From contig CAYOPZ010000031.1 of the NCBI GenBank assembly GCA_964406005.1, forward strand, positions 1 to 35,696: a stretch of 35,696 nt of DNA, written 5' to 3'. Shown here in pieces: positions 24,540-31,333 of the stretch. Origin of the DNA: CAYOPZ01 sp964406005. Lineage in GTDB: Bacteria > Bacteroidota > Bacteroidia > Bacteroidales > SM23-62. The notes under the pieces were generated by a model, which had not been told where the DNA came from, did not search any database, and saw only the letters and a program-made list of their open reading frames with translations. A program made the translations under genes and the position numbers. Position 1 is the stretch's first letter. Each line of letters opens with the position of its first letter.

Positions 24540-26032
24540 ATGAAAAACACATTGATCGCAGCATGGCTGGTAATCTCAGGATTCACTCCTGGGGATTCGC
24601 ATGCACAGGAAACCCGTTTTTTCATGCCTTCGGAAATCAGGCAGGCCTATGAAAAGGGGACAAGATCCTATGACGGCCGGCCGGGAACCAACTACTGGCA
24701 AAACACGGTCGATTACAGCATGAAAGTTACCGTAGATCCGCCGGAGAAACTGATCGCCGGGCATGAAGAAGCCGTCTATCACAATAACAGCCCCGATGAA
24801 ATTCAGGCACTGGTGGTACGTCTTTACAGGGATGTGTTCAGAACGGGTAATACCAGGTTATTTACCGTCGACCCGAGGGACGTCGACAATGGCGTCGAAC
24901 TGGAAGAGGTCGTCATTGACGGAGTAACCTATGACCTGACAGACCGTGAGATGGTTCAAAGAAGCGGGACAAATATCCGTTTCACGCTCAGGGAACCGTT
25001 GAAACCGGGTTCCGAACTGACTTTCCGGGCTTCCTGGCAACAAAAGATCCCTGCATATTCAAGGATCAGGACGGGTGCGTATGACAGCACTACGTTTTTC
25101 ATTGCCTACTGGTATCCGCAGATTGCGGTCTATGACGACATTTTCGGCTGGGACGAACTGGATTACAATTTAAGAACGGAATTCTATAACAACCTCGGAA
25201 ACTTTGATGTCGAGATCACCGTCCCGGACAAGTACATTGTCTGGGCCACCGGAACCCTGGAAAATCCCGCAGGAGTATTGCCTGAAGATATTTATGAAAA
25301 ATACAGCCGGGCCGGGTCTTCCGGGGAGGCCGTTCACATTGTATCGGCCGATGACATCGAAAAGGGATTCAAAACAACAAACGATACATGGCATTATACG
25401 GCATCCGGAGTTTCCGATTTTGCCTTTGCCATGAGCGATCACTACGTGTGGGATGCGGCCGTACAACCGGTTGAAAACCGGCAGGTGTTCATCAGTTCCG
25501 CCTTTCCCATGGATACCACCGGGGATTATTCCGGTCATGTTGCATTGCAGCAGAAGTCAATGAAGCATTTTTCCGAAAATATCCCCGGCATTCCGTATCC
25601 CTACGAGGCATTCACGACATTCATCGTCAGGGGAGGCGGTGGCATGGAGTATCCCATGATGGCAAATAACGGGGGGCCGGGCCGTGAATTAACGATCCAT
25701 GAAATGTTTCATACCTATTTCCCGATGTATGTCCGTGTCAATGAAGAAAGATGGGCCTGGATGGATGAAGGATGGGCGACATGGAACACGGAAATATTGT
25801 CGAACCGGTTCTTTGAGAACGATTACCAGTCCACCAGGATTTTTTCAGGTTTTCTCTCCAGGCTTCGCCCGATGGGAACCATCGTGGATCTGCCTCTGAT
25901 CACATCCTCACAATACCTGACAAATTCAAACTACAGGAATGCCAGCTACAATTACCCCGCCGCCATATACGAGATCCTCCACCAGCACCTGGGCGACGAG
26001 CTGTTCCTGAAATGTTACCGGGAGTACATTAA
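24540..26032 (+). CDS. M1-family metallopeptidase, 5' part (cut by assembly gap)
   Basis: About 497 residues of an exported aminopeptidase-like zinc enzyme: signal peptide to about residue 22 (GDSHA-Q), N-terminal beta domain, the exopeptidase-like GGGGMEYPM segment (equivalent to GAMEN), and the zinc site HEMFH followed by the third ligand Glu in WMDEGWATW, 18 residues on. All catalytic residues are seen. The frame then enters a run of N at 26033, so the C-terminal helical domain is missing. The reading frame happens to stay open across the placeholder, but the sequence after it does not look like the end of an M1 enzyme. The gene stands alone. Confidence 0.88.
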
Positions 26033-26132
26033 NNNNNNNNNNNNNNNNNNNNNNNNNNNNNNNNNNNNNNNNNNNNNNNNNNNNNNNNNNNNNNNNNNNN
26101 NNNNNNNNNNNNNNNNNNNNNNNNNNNNNNNN
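26033..26132. other. Assembly gap (100 N)
   Basis: Exactly 100 N, a customary placeholder for a scaffold join of unknown length. Real distance, and hence gene continuity, cannot be judged. Confidence 0.98.
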
Positions 26133-26501
26133 CCTGAAAACGTCGAAACCATATCCGTAAGCAGGATGCTGAATGATGCCGATCCCACGGACAACTTCTA
26201 TCCTTCCGTCAGGTCGGCTTACAGGAATATGGTAATACCTGAAGGCCTGCCGGGCCTGTACGGGATCGAAAGGCCTTCCGTCAATATCCGGATTACCATA
26301 GAAGACGGTCTGATGTATCTCAAATGGGGAGATGCCGGAATATCCCAGCTCTTATACCCTGAAGGCGGGTCTGTCTTTTCTACGCTGAACGGCGGTATCG
26401 GTCTCAGGTTTATTCTGGATGATTCGGGACTCTGCACGGGTGTGGACATCGAATCGATGGGATCCGACCTCAATGGCAGCCATGCCCGGAAACTGGAATG
26501 A
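26133..26501 (+). CDS. 3' fragment of a protein, origin uncertain
   Basis: The last 122 codons of a gene whose start lies in the gap. The fragment ends in a beta-rich segment (VNIRITIEDGLMYLKWG ... LLYPEGGSVF ... IGLRFILDDSGLCTGVDI). This resembles the C-terminal DUF3471-like beta domain found on serine hydrolases and some other Bacteroidota enzymes, more than the end of an M1 peptidase. It is in frame with the M1 gene if the gap is taken as 100 bases, which has a one-in-three chance of happening by accident. It may therefore belong to a second gene. Confidence 0.5.
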   Translation, partial: PENVETISVSRMLNDADPTDNFYPSVRSAYRNMVIPEGLPGLYGIERPSVNIRITIEDGLMYLKWGDAGISQLLYPEGGSVFSTLNGGIGLRFILDDSGLCTGVDIESMGSDLNGSHARKLE

Positions 26502-26538
26502 GAATCTGCTTCTGTTGCATCCGGAGTTCCAATCATAT

Positions 26539-26569
26539 TTTGTTTGGAGAGTAAAAATATGTATATTTG
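26539..26569 (+). promoter_or_regulatory. Canonical Bacteroidota promoter of the HTH-NTase pair
   Basis: TTTG at 26539-26542 is separated by 19 bp from TATATTTG at 26562-26569, an exact match to TTTG-N19/21-TAnnTTTG. Transcription should start near 26576, inside the palindrome at 26572-26588 and about 26 bases before the ATG. Confidence 0.75.
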
Positions 26570-26571
26570 CT

Positions 26572-26588
26572 ATTCGCGATTCGCGAAT
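26572..26588. promoter_or_regulatory. 17-bp palindrome over the start point, probable operator
   Basis: ATTCGCGA-T-TCGCGAAT: two perfect 8-bp arms around a single T. It begins 2 bp after the -7 element and covers the expected +1 site, so a protein bound here would block initiation. The HTH protein encoded just downstream is the obvious candidate for autoregulation. Confidence 0.7.
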
Positions 26589-26601
26589 TAATATATAGGA
26601 T

Positions 26602-27114
26602 ATGAAGAATCACAATGGAATGCGTCCCCAGGATATTATAGTACTGCTAAAAATAATTTCTTTTCAACATAACAATTGGAGAAATATTGATATTGCTATT
26701 GCACTTCAAATCAGTCCGTCCGAAGTATCGGAAGCATTAAACAGATGTAAAATTGCCAAACTTATTGATAGCAAAAAAAGAACTGTCCATCTGAATTCAC
26801 TTAAGGAATTTCTTATTTATGGTTTAAAGTATGTTTTCCCTGTTGAACCGGGTTCGGTGGTCAAAGGAATTCCTACAGCACATTCAGCATACCCTATAAA
26901 CAAACACATTGTATCTGGAGAGGATGTTTATGTCTGGCAATATGCAAAAGGAACTCAACGAGGGCAATCTATTGAACCACTTTATAAAACCATTCCAGCA
27001 ATATCACTAAACGATCAATTACTATATGAACTACTTGTAATTGTTGATACAATAAGAGTTGGACGCGCGAGGGAAATAAAAATTGCAATTAATGAATTAG
27101 ATAAACGATTTTGA
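26602..27114 (+). CDS. Winged-helix regulator/antitoxin-like protein
   Basis: A 170-residue cytoplasmic protein. Residues about 8-65 form a winged helix (RPQDIIVLLKIISFQHNNWRNIDIA followed by LQISPSEVSEALNRCKIAKLI), MarR-like in pattern. The C-terminal 100 residues (FPVEPGSVVKGIPTAHSAYP ... YKTIPAISLNDQLLYELL) form a conserved-looking domain that I cannot name. The nucleotidyltransferase gene begins 1 bp after its stop. This order, DNA-binding partner first and NTase second, is that of AbiE-type (type IV) toxin-antitoxin loci, though this protein is shorter than AbiEi. It is probably the repressor of its own promoter through the palindrome at 26572. Base composition is clearly more AT-rich than the genes before 26500, which suggests transfer. 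Confidence 0.75.
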   Translation: MKNHNGMRPQDIIVLLKIISFQHNNWRNIDIAIALQISPSEVSEALNRCKIAKLIDSKKRTVHLNSLKEFLIYGLKYVFPVEPGSVVKGIPTAHSAYPINKHIVSGEDVYVWQYAKGTQRGQSIEPLYKTIPAISLNDQLLYELLVIVDTIRVGRAREIKIAINELDKRF

Positions 27115-27115
27115 T

Positions 27116-27811
27116 ATGCCAAGTGCGAATATTATTAAGGTGCAAACTATAGCTATTGGATTAAGTGAATTAAAAGAGAATATGGTGTTTGTTGGAGGAG
27201 CGATAGCAGAACTCTATGCAAGTGATCCAGCTGCTTCCGATATTCGACCTACTCAAGATGTGGATTGTGTAATTGAATTAAGCTCAAGAATCGAACATAA
27301 TAGGTTAGAAGAAAATCTGCGAAGTAAAGGATTTGTAAACGATATAACGCCGGGAGCACCGATATGCAGATGGGTATTCAACGGTGTTAAAGTTGATGTT
27401 ATGCCTACAGATTCTGAAATTCTTGGATTCAGTAACCGGTGGTATGCCGAGGGTATTGAGAACAAAATAGTCAAATCACTTCCTGATGGAACTGAAATAT
27501 TTGTTTTCCCCTCTGAATATTATTTGGTATCAAAACTTGAAGCTCATAAAAATAGGGGTGGTAGCGATTTACGTCAAAGTCATGATTTTGAAGATATCAT
27601 ATATATTTTGGACAACTGTCCTACCCTGTTAAAAGACATTGGTGATTCAAATTATTCTGTTAAAACATATCTTAAAGAAGCATGCAAAATCCTTTTAAGA
27701 AATGATGATTTGTTAGAGGGTATAGAAAGTGCTTTGCCATATGGTTCTGATTCTGATAGTGTTGAAATAACAGAAAATCTTATTCAGAGTATTGCTGACA
27801 TTGAAACTTAA
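27116..27811 (+). CDS. Nucleotidyltransferase, AbiEii-like toxin candidate
   Basis: A 231-residue cytoplasmic protein with the minimal nucleotidyltransferase fold. The motifs are complete: VFVGGAIAELY (Gly27-Gly28), TQDVDCVIE (Asp48 and Asp50 metal ligands) and the third acidic residue Asp94 in VKVDVMP. The later segment EYYLVSKLEAHKNRGGSDLRQSHDFEDIIYIL matches the K-x-x-A...R...D-x-x-D region of AbiEii/AbiGii-type proteins. Known relatives attach nucleotides to tRNA or proteins and stop growth unless restrained. Here that is inference. It is fused in one operon with the HTH gene (1-bp gap). A relict transposase begins right after its stop. Confidence 0.8.
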   Translation: MPSANIIKVQTIAIGLSELKENMVFVGGAIAELYASDPAASDIRPTQDVDCVIELSSRIEHNRLEENLRSKGFVNDITPGAPICRWVFNGVKVDVMPTDSEILGFSNRWYAEGIENKIVKSLPDGTEIFVFPSEYYLVSKLEAHKNRGGSDLRQSHDFEDIIYILDNCPTLLKDIGDSNYSVKTYLKEACKILLRNDDLLEGIESALPYGSDSDSVEITENLIQSIADIET

Positions 27812-27819
27812 ATCTGCCG

Positions 27820-27959
27820 GGGCAATCAAACTTGTGCTTCCAGCAATAATATAAACTCTATGCAATATCGAACTGCCGGCAAGCTGCAAACATGCCATTT
27901 GCCTCTGTATATCGAAATACTTCTATCTTCTGCTCGACAGTAAAAGCTCTTTTTTACAT
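27820..27959 (-). pseudogene. Relict N-terminus of an IS3-type transposase OrfA
   Basis: On the minus strand, starting at ATG 27959, the conceptual translation after an early stop reads KRAFTVEQKIEVFRYTEA, then NGMFAACRQFDIA, a stop codon, and SLYYCWKHKFD. This is the helix-turn-helix start of IS3-family/transposase_8 proteins (typically K-R-x-Y-T-x-E-F-K ... A-A-C-R-x-F-D-I-x-x-S-x-Y-Y-x-W). Two in-frame stops (second codon and the one before SLYY) and the loss of the rest show that it is dead. It ends against the 3' end of the NTase gene. Confidence 0.6.
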
Positions 27960-28014
27960 AAGCTCGAAATTATTTTTTAGGTTGTACAATCTCTCAAATT
28001 GTTATAATTTATTC

Positions 28015-28041
28015 TGTCCAACTATTTAGGGAGCCAACACA
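28015..28041 (-). repeat. Probable terminal repeat of the degenerate insertion sequence
   Basis: Read on the minus strand the stretch begins TGTGTTGGCTCCCTAAATAG and ends TTGGACA. This is like IS3-family ends (TG...CCCC.AAA.GTTGGACA). It lies 55 bp upstream of the relict transposase start, the expected place. No partner end is seen on the other side. Confidence 0.45.
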
Positions 28042-28205
28042 AAAGGATCGGAAGGCTCACTTCTCAAGCATAACGGATAAACATACTGAATCTATTCTCA
28101 TGAATGAATTTCTGCGTTAAAAAATAATTATTTGCAACGAAAAAGCATTTTTCTGCATTCATATTATTGAACAAGGAACAATGATCAGGTTATAACTTTA
28201 AATGA

Positions 28206-28736
28206 ATGGAAAAGGACCTAATTGAAAAATTACGTCACCAAGATATTCATGCACAAGAACATTTTTACAAAAAATACGCAGACAGGATGTTCGGAATTTG
28301 TTTCCGCTATCTGGGCAATGAAAATGATGCGGAAGAAGCCTTAAATGACGGATTTAATAAAGTGTTCACTCAAATCAATAAATTCAACGAAGGTGGAATT
28401 TCAGGATTACTGGCATGGATGAGCAGGATAATTGTCAATGAATGTCTTCAGTATTTACGCAAACGGAAAAAACTCAAATACATAAATGAGCAGATAACGA
28501 AGGAGGACCAGTTGATTGAAATACCTGAATTTGAAATTGAAACCAAAGATTATTACCAGCTTATAAAGCAACTGGGAGATCCATACCGGACAGTATTTAA
28601 TCTATTCGCTATCGAAGGCTACAACCATAAGGAAATATCAGAAATGCTTAATATTCCAGAAAATACATCACGATCCCACCTTATGAGAGCAAGAATGAAC
28701 CTAAAAGAAAAAATCAAAAAATATAATACTCTATGA
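28206..28736 (+). CDS. ECF-type RNA polymerase sigma factor
   Basis: A 176-residue sigma factor of the type paired with FecR in Bacteroidota. Region 2 is at about residues 18-85 (FYKKYADRMFGICFRYLGNENDAEEALNDGF) and region 4 at about 115-170 (LGDPYRTVFNLFAIEGYNHKEISEMLNIPENTSRSHLMRARMNLK). The stop overlaps the start of the FecR-like gene by 4 bp (ATGA), so the two proteins are made in step. It probably turns on its own operon, including the small secreted protein two genes down. The preceding 390 bp hold the IS relict. Confidence 0.92.
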   Translation: MEKDLIEKLRHQDIHAQEHFYKKYADRMFGICFRYLGNENDAEEALNDGFNKVFTQINKFNEGGISGLLAWMSRIIVNECLQYLRKRKKLKYINEQITKEDQLIEIPEFEIETKDYYQLIKQLGDPYRTVFNLFAIEGYNHKEISEMLNIPENTSRSHLMRARMNLKEKIKKYNTL

Positions 28737-29593
28737 ATCCAGAAGAACTCGATGGCAGAATCCGGGATGAAATAAATAATTTACAGCGCCCGCAGGAAAA
28801 TATAAAATGGAATGTGAAAACCGGATGGGAGCGCTATAAACGGAAATATGTTTATAAGAAGAAGAGAAGAAATATTTGGTACACGTCAGCGGCAGCCGCG
28901 CTTTTTGTGGCTTTGATCCTGACCCTGATCAAACCTTTTCGTCCGAAAGACAAAGACCTTCTGACATTTGTCACAGACAGCATCCAAAAAAAAGAAATCC
29001 TTCTAAAGGATGGTAGTAAAATCTGGCTTAATACTAGCTCTTATACAAAAATTAATCTGAAAAAAAACGAGATCGAATTGGAAGGAGAAGCATATCTTGA
29101 ATTATCGGGAGAGCATGAATATTCAATATCTTCTCCTCATTCCGAATATAATGCAAGTGCCTGTGCCTTTAACCTGAAAAGCAGGAAAAAAGAAGACGGG
29201 GCTATACTTACAGTATCTGCAGGCGAGGTTGCCATTTTCTGGGTAAGTGATATTACCGGAATCTTTGTTGTTGAAGCCGGGAATCAGGCAAAAATAGTTC
29301 CCAGGGTGGCAATCGTAAAAATTCCAATTTTCGATGTCAACTATCTGGCCTGGAAAACCAAGGAACTTCATTTTGACAATACACCTCTATATTATGTATT
29401 TGAAAAACTGGAAGAATTGAATGACATCCGGATCGACGTGACCGATAAGAGTATTAGGTATTGCAGGATCAGTACGGATTTCAAAACACTTTCGGCCGCA
29501 GAGGTATTACGGAAGATCAGTGAATATTTTGATTACAGGCTTGATTATAAGGAAAATACTTTCCTGATTGAAGGGAAGGGATGCAATATATAA
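28733..29593 (+). CDS. FecR-like anti-sigma factor
   Basis: A 286-residue inner-membrane anti-sigma factor. The cytoplasmic part (residues 1-47) binds the sigma factor, one membrane helix lies at about 48-66, the periplasmic FecR domain at about 80-190 (KKEILLKDGSKIWLNTSSYTKI, then ELEGEAYLEL), and a DUF4974-like end at about 205-285 (LAWKTKELHFDNTPLYYVFEKLEELNDIRI). In classical systems a TonB-dependent receptor with an N-terminal signalling domain contacts this protein. No such receptor gene follows. Instead, 33 bp downstream, a small secreted protein is encoded. The gene overlaps the sigma gene by 4 bp. Confidence 0.9.
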   Translation: MNPEELDGRIRDEINNLQRPQENIKWNVKTGWERYKRKYVYKKKRRNIWYTSAAAALFVALILTLIKPFRPKDKDLLTFVTDSIQKKEILLKDGSKIWLNTSSYTKINLKKNEIELEGEAYLELSGEHEYSISSPHSEYNASACAFNLKSRKKEDGAILTVSAGEVAIFWVSDITGIFVVEAGNQAKIVPRVAIVKIPIFDVNYLAWKTKELHFDNTPLYYVFEKLEELNDIRIDVTDKSIRYCRISTDFKTLSAAEVLRKISEYFDYRLDYKENTFLIEGKGCNI

Positions 29594-29626
29594 ATGTATA
29601 ACCGGCGATCACTAAAAATGTAAAAA

Positions 29627-30079
29627 ATGAAAAATTTAATGTTATTGTTTATGGCATTCTTATTCAGTCCGGGGCTTTTCGCGCAAACCCCGTGCGATTT
29701 GGAAGTTGATGACAGTTTGCTATTCAACATGGGTCCAGATAATAGGGATCCGGATCTTACTTTTATCCAGGCTATGCCGGGGACAAATACAGGGGATAAA
29801 CTTCATAACAGCTCTTTTTCAATGACCCTGAATAAAGGCGTACTGTATCGATTTACAAGCACAAATTCAAAATTTTCCGAAGTGGATTATACCATAGGCC
29901 TTTACCATAAATCCGACGGGAACAGAGAATTGATCAAGCAACATAGACTCTCTCCTGGAACGATTAAAAATTTCGAATATGACTGCGAATTGTCAGGAGA
30001 TTATTCTCTTAAGGTATCGCCCGATAAGGCGGGGAGGGGCTGTCAAATGACAATCCTTTCAAAGGTGAATAGGAAATAA
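29627..30079 (+). CDS. Small secreted protein of unknown function
   Basis: A 150-residue exported protein with a clear signal peptide (residues 1-19, LLFMAFLFSPGLFA-Q). The mature part has three cysteines and a beta-rich pattern (FSMTLNKGVLYRFTSTNS, DYTIGLYHKSDG, YDCELSGDYSLKVSPDKAGRGCQMTIL) that recalls small pre-peptidase-C-like beta sandwiches, but I do not recognise a family. It is the third gene of the sigma-FecR operon (33-bp gap). It is the only candidate for the regulated output or for the periplasmic ligand of the anti-sigma factor. Confidence 0.7.
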   Translation: MKNLMLLFMAFLFSPGLFAQTPCDLEVDDSLLFNMGPDNRDPDLTFIQAMPGTNTGDKLHNSSFSMTLNKGVLYRFTSTNSKFSEVDYTIGLYHKSDGNRELIKQHRLSPGTIKNFEYDCELSGDYSLKVSPDKAGRGCQMTILSKVNRK

Positions 30080-30086
30080 TAAACAG

Positions 30087-30098
30087 GTACCCGGAGTG
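30087..30098. repeat. 12-bp copy of the tRNA-Leu 3' end
   Basis: GTACCCGGAGTG is identical to the first 12 bases of the repeats at 30904 and 35617, in the same orientation. With the copy at 30904 it flanks the molybdopterin oxidoreductase gene. Confidence 0.45.
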
Positions 30099-30131
30099 CT
30101 GCCTGCTTGAGTGTGACAATTGAAAAGTATA

Positions 30132-30881
30132 TTATAAGGATTTTAACCTGTCCGCAGGTATATTTCCCTCATAATCATTCCCTACTTTTTCCCAGAAACC
30201 CATCACCGCTGAGTTAGTTAATTCAATGCCATAGACAAACTTGGCATTTTTATATCCCCATTTATACGGTATAACCAGCCTTAAGGGGAATCCATGGGGG
30301 AATGGAATTGTAGAACCATTGATACCATATGCCATCATTGTTGACGGATTTAAAGCATCTTCCATTGTTATGGATTCCAAATATATATCGGTATATGAAT
30401 TGAATGTAACATGACTGGCACTTGCCAACGGTTTCACCAATTCAAATAGTGAGGACAGGTGAAAACCGTTCCAGAGAATATCAGATACTGTCCATCCGTT
30501 AATACAATGTAAATCCGATATCTGATCTTTTCGAGGTAAATTCAGCATTTTTGCATAGGTGATTTCCATTGGATTTTCAACAAGTCCGTATACAACCAGT
30601 TTCCAGTTGTTTAATAAACTGATAAGATCCTGCGGGTCTGCAATATATACAGTCCAAAGGCTATCCATGGAAATATCCTTCAAGGGCAAATTGATGGCAG
30701 GATCATCAGATAATCCATTATCATCTTTTTCCTTATCAATCTTTATGTCATCTTCTTCTTTTGCACATGACAACAGTAAATTACTGCTGAGAGCTATAAC
30801 AACAGATTTGCCCAACCAGTCCAACACCGATCTGCGAGTGACAGGCCTCTTTCCTAAATCTTTCATGATCCAATTATCCAT
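30132..30881 (-). CDS. Molybdopterin-dependent oxidoreductase, sulfite-oxidase/YedY fold
   Basis: A 249-residue exported enzyme. The N-terminus has a twin-arginine motif (TRRSVLDWLG, residues 15-24), a hydrophobic segment and a lipobox-like LLSC (Cys39), so it is probably Tat-exported folded and lipid-anchored. The catalytic domain shows the molybdenum-ligand Cys126 in LHCINGWTVSDILWNGFHL and the family segments FPHGFPLRLVIPYKWGYKNAKFVYGIEL. It is the Moco-only type without haem, like MsrP/YedY, but no MsrQ gene is adjacent; the reaction is unknown. ATG 30881 is used (ATG 30866 is possible). A longer frame from GTG 30929 would start inside a tRNA-Leu fragment. The gene lies between copies of the tRNA-Leu 3' end. 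Confidence 0.87.
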   Translation of the reverse strand: MDNWIMKDLGKRPVTRRSVLDWLGKSVVIALSSNLLLSCAKEEDDIKIDKEKDDNGLSDDPAINLPLKDISMDSLWTVYIADPQDLISLLNNWKLVVYGLVENPMEITYAKMLNLPRKDQISDLHCINGWTVSDILWNGFHLSSLFELVKPLASASHVTFNSYTDIYLESITMEDALNPSTMMAYGINGSTIPFPHGFPLRLVIPYKWGYKNAKFVYGIELTNSAVMGFWEKVGNDYEGNIPADRLKSL

Positions 30882-30903
30882 TAGTGAATCCAGGACATCA
30901 ATC

Positions 30904-30929
30904 GTACCCGGAGTGGGACTTGAACCCAC
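30904..30929. repeat. 26-bp direct repeat of the tRNA-Leu 3' end (att-like)
   Basis: Identical over 26 bases to 35617-35642 and in the same orientation. It covers the acceptor arm, the T stem and part of the T loop, starting one base beyond the tRNA end. Sequence on both sides of the match differs completely. This is the form left by a site-specific recombinase that inserts at a tRNA 3' end. Confidence 0.75.
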
Positions 30930-31333
30930 GTTACCTAATTTATCTTAATTTCTTTCCTTAAAAGAAAAGATACAAAATTTAGCAAGATTACACAGATATA
31001 TCATTCCCATTATTTATTCGTAACGGATAAGACGTCATCTTACGTATATAAATTGATAAACAATGGACATTGGTTATTAAACTAAATTAATATTTGGCCT
31101 GCTTATAACAGCCGGTATACGCAATAGCCGTTAGAAGAAAGCGGCATACATCTGGTTCCTTGTAGGCAATTGTATAACTTGACACTTACTTCAACCAAAT
31201 CGGCAACTGGCGCATAACGGCGAAACGTTAGGGGACATACTCCGGAAACTCCACAAAATCGGTGTCAGAAATAATAAAATCCAAGATTCGTCGAATTACT
31301 TGAAAAAATGAATCTCCCCTTGGAATAGAACAT
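30930..31333. other. 404 bp non-coding; contains attC-like inverted repeats
   Basis: No ORF of note. AT-rich near 30940-31090. Two TAAC...GTTA pairs are seen: TAACAGCC / AGCCGTTA (31106-31133, imperfect) and TAACG-GCGAAA-CGTTA (31215-31230, perfect 5-bp arms). The outer pair spans 126 bp. The look is that of integron-type or other dispersed Bacteroidota intergenic repeats, but the strict attC core is not met. The 3' end of the SpoIIE gene adjoins it. Confidence 0.4.

Noticed and set aside
30882..30929. GTG start of the molybdopterin oxidoreductase at 30929
   Set aside because: It would translate the tRNA-Leu fragment (GSSPTPGT), an artefact often seen next to att sites; ATG 30881 or 30866 gives a normal Tat signal.
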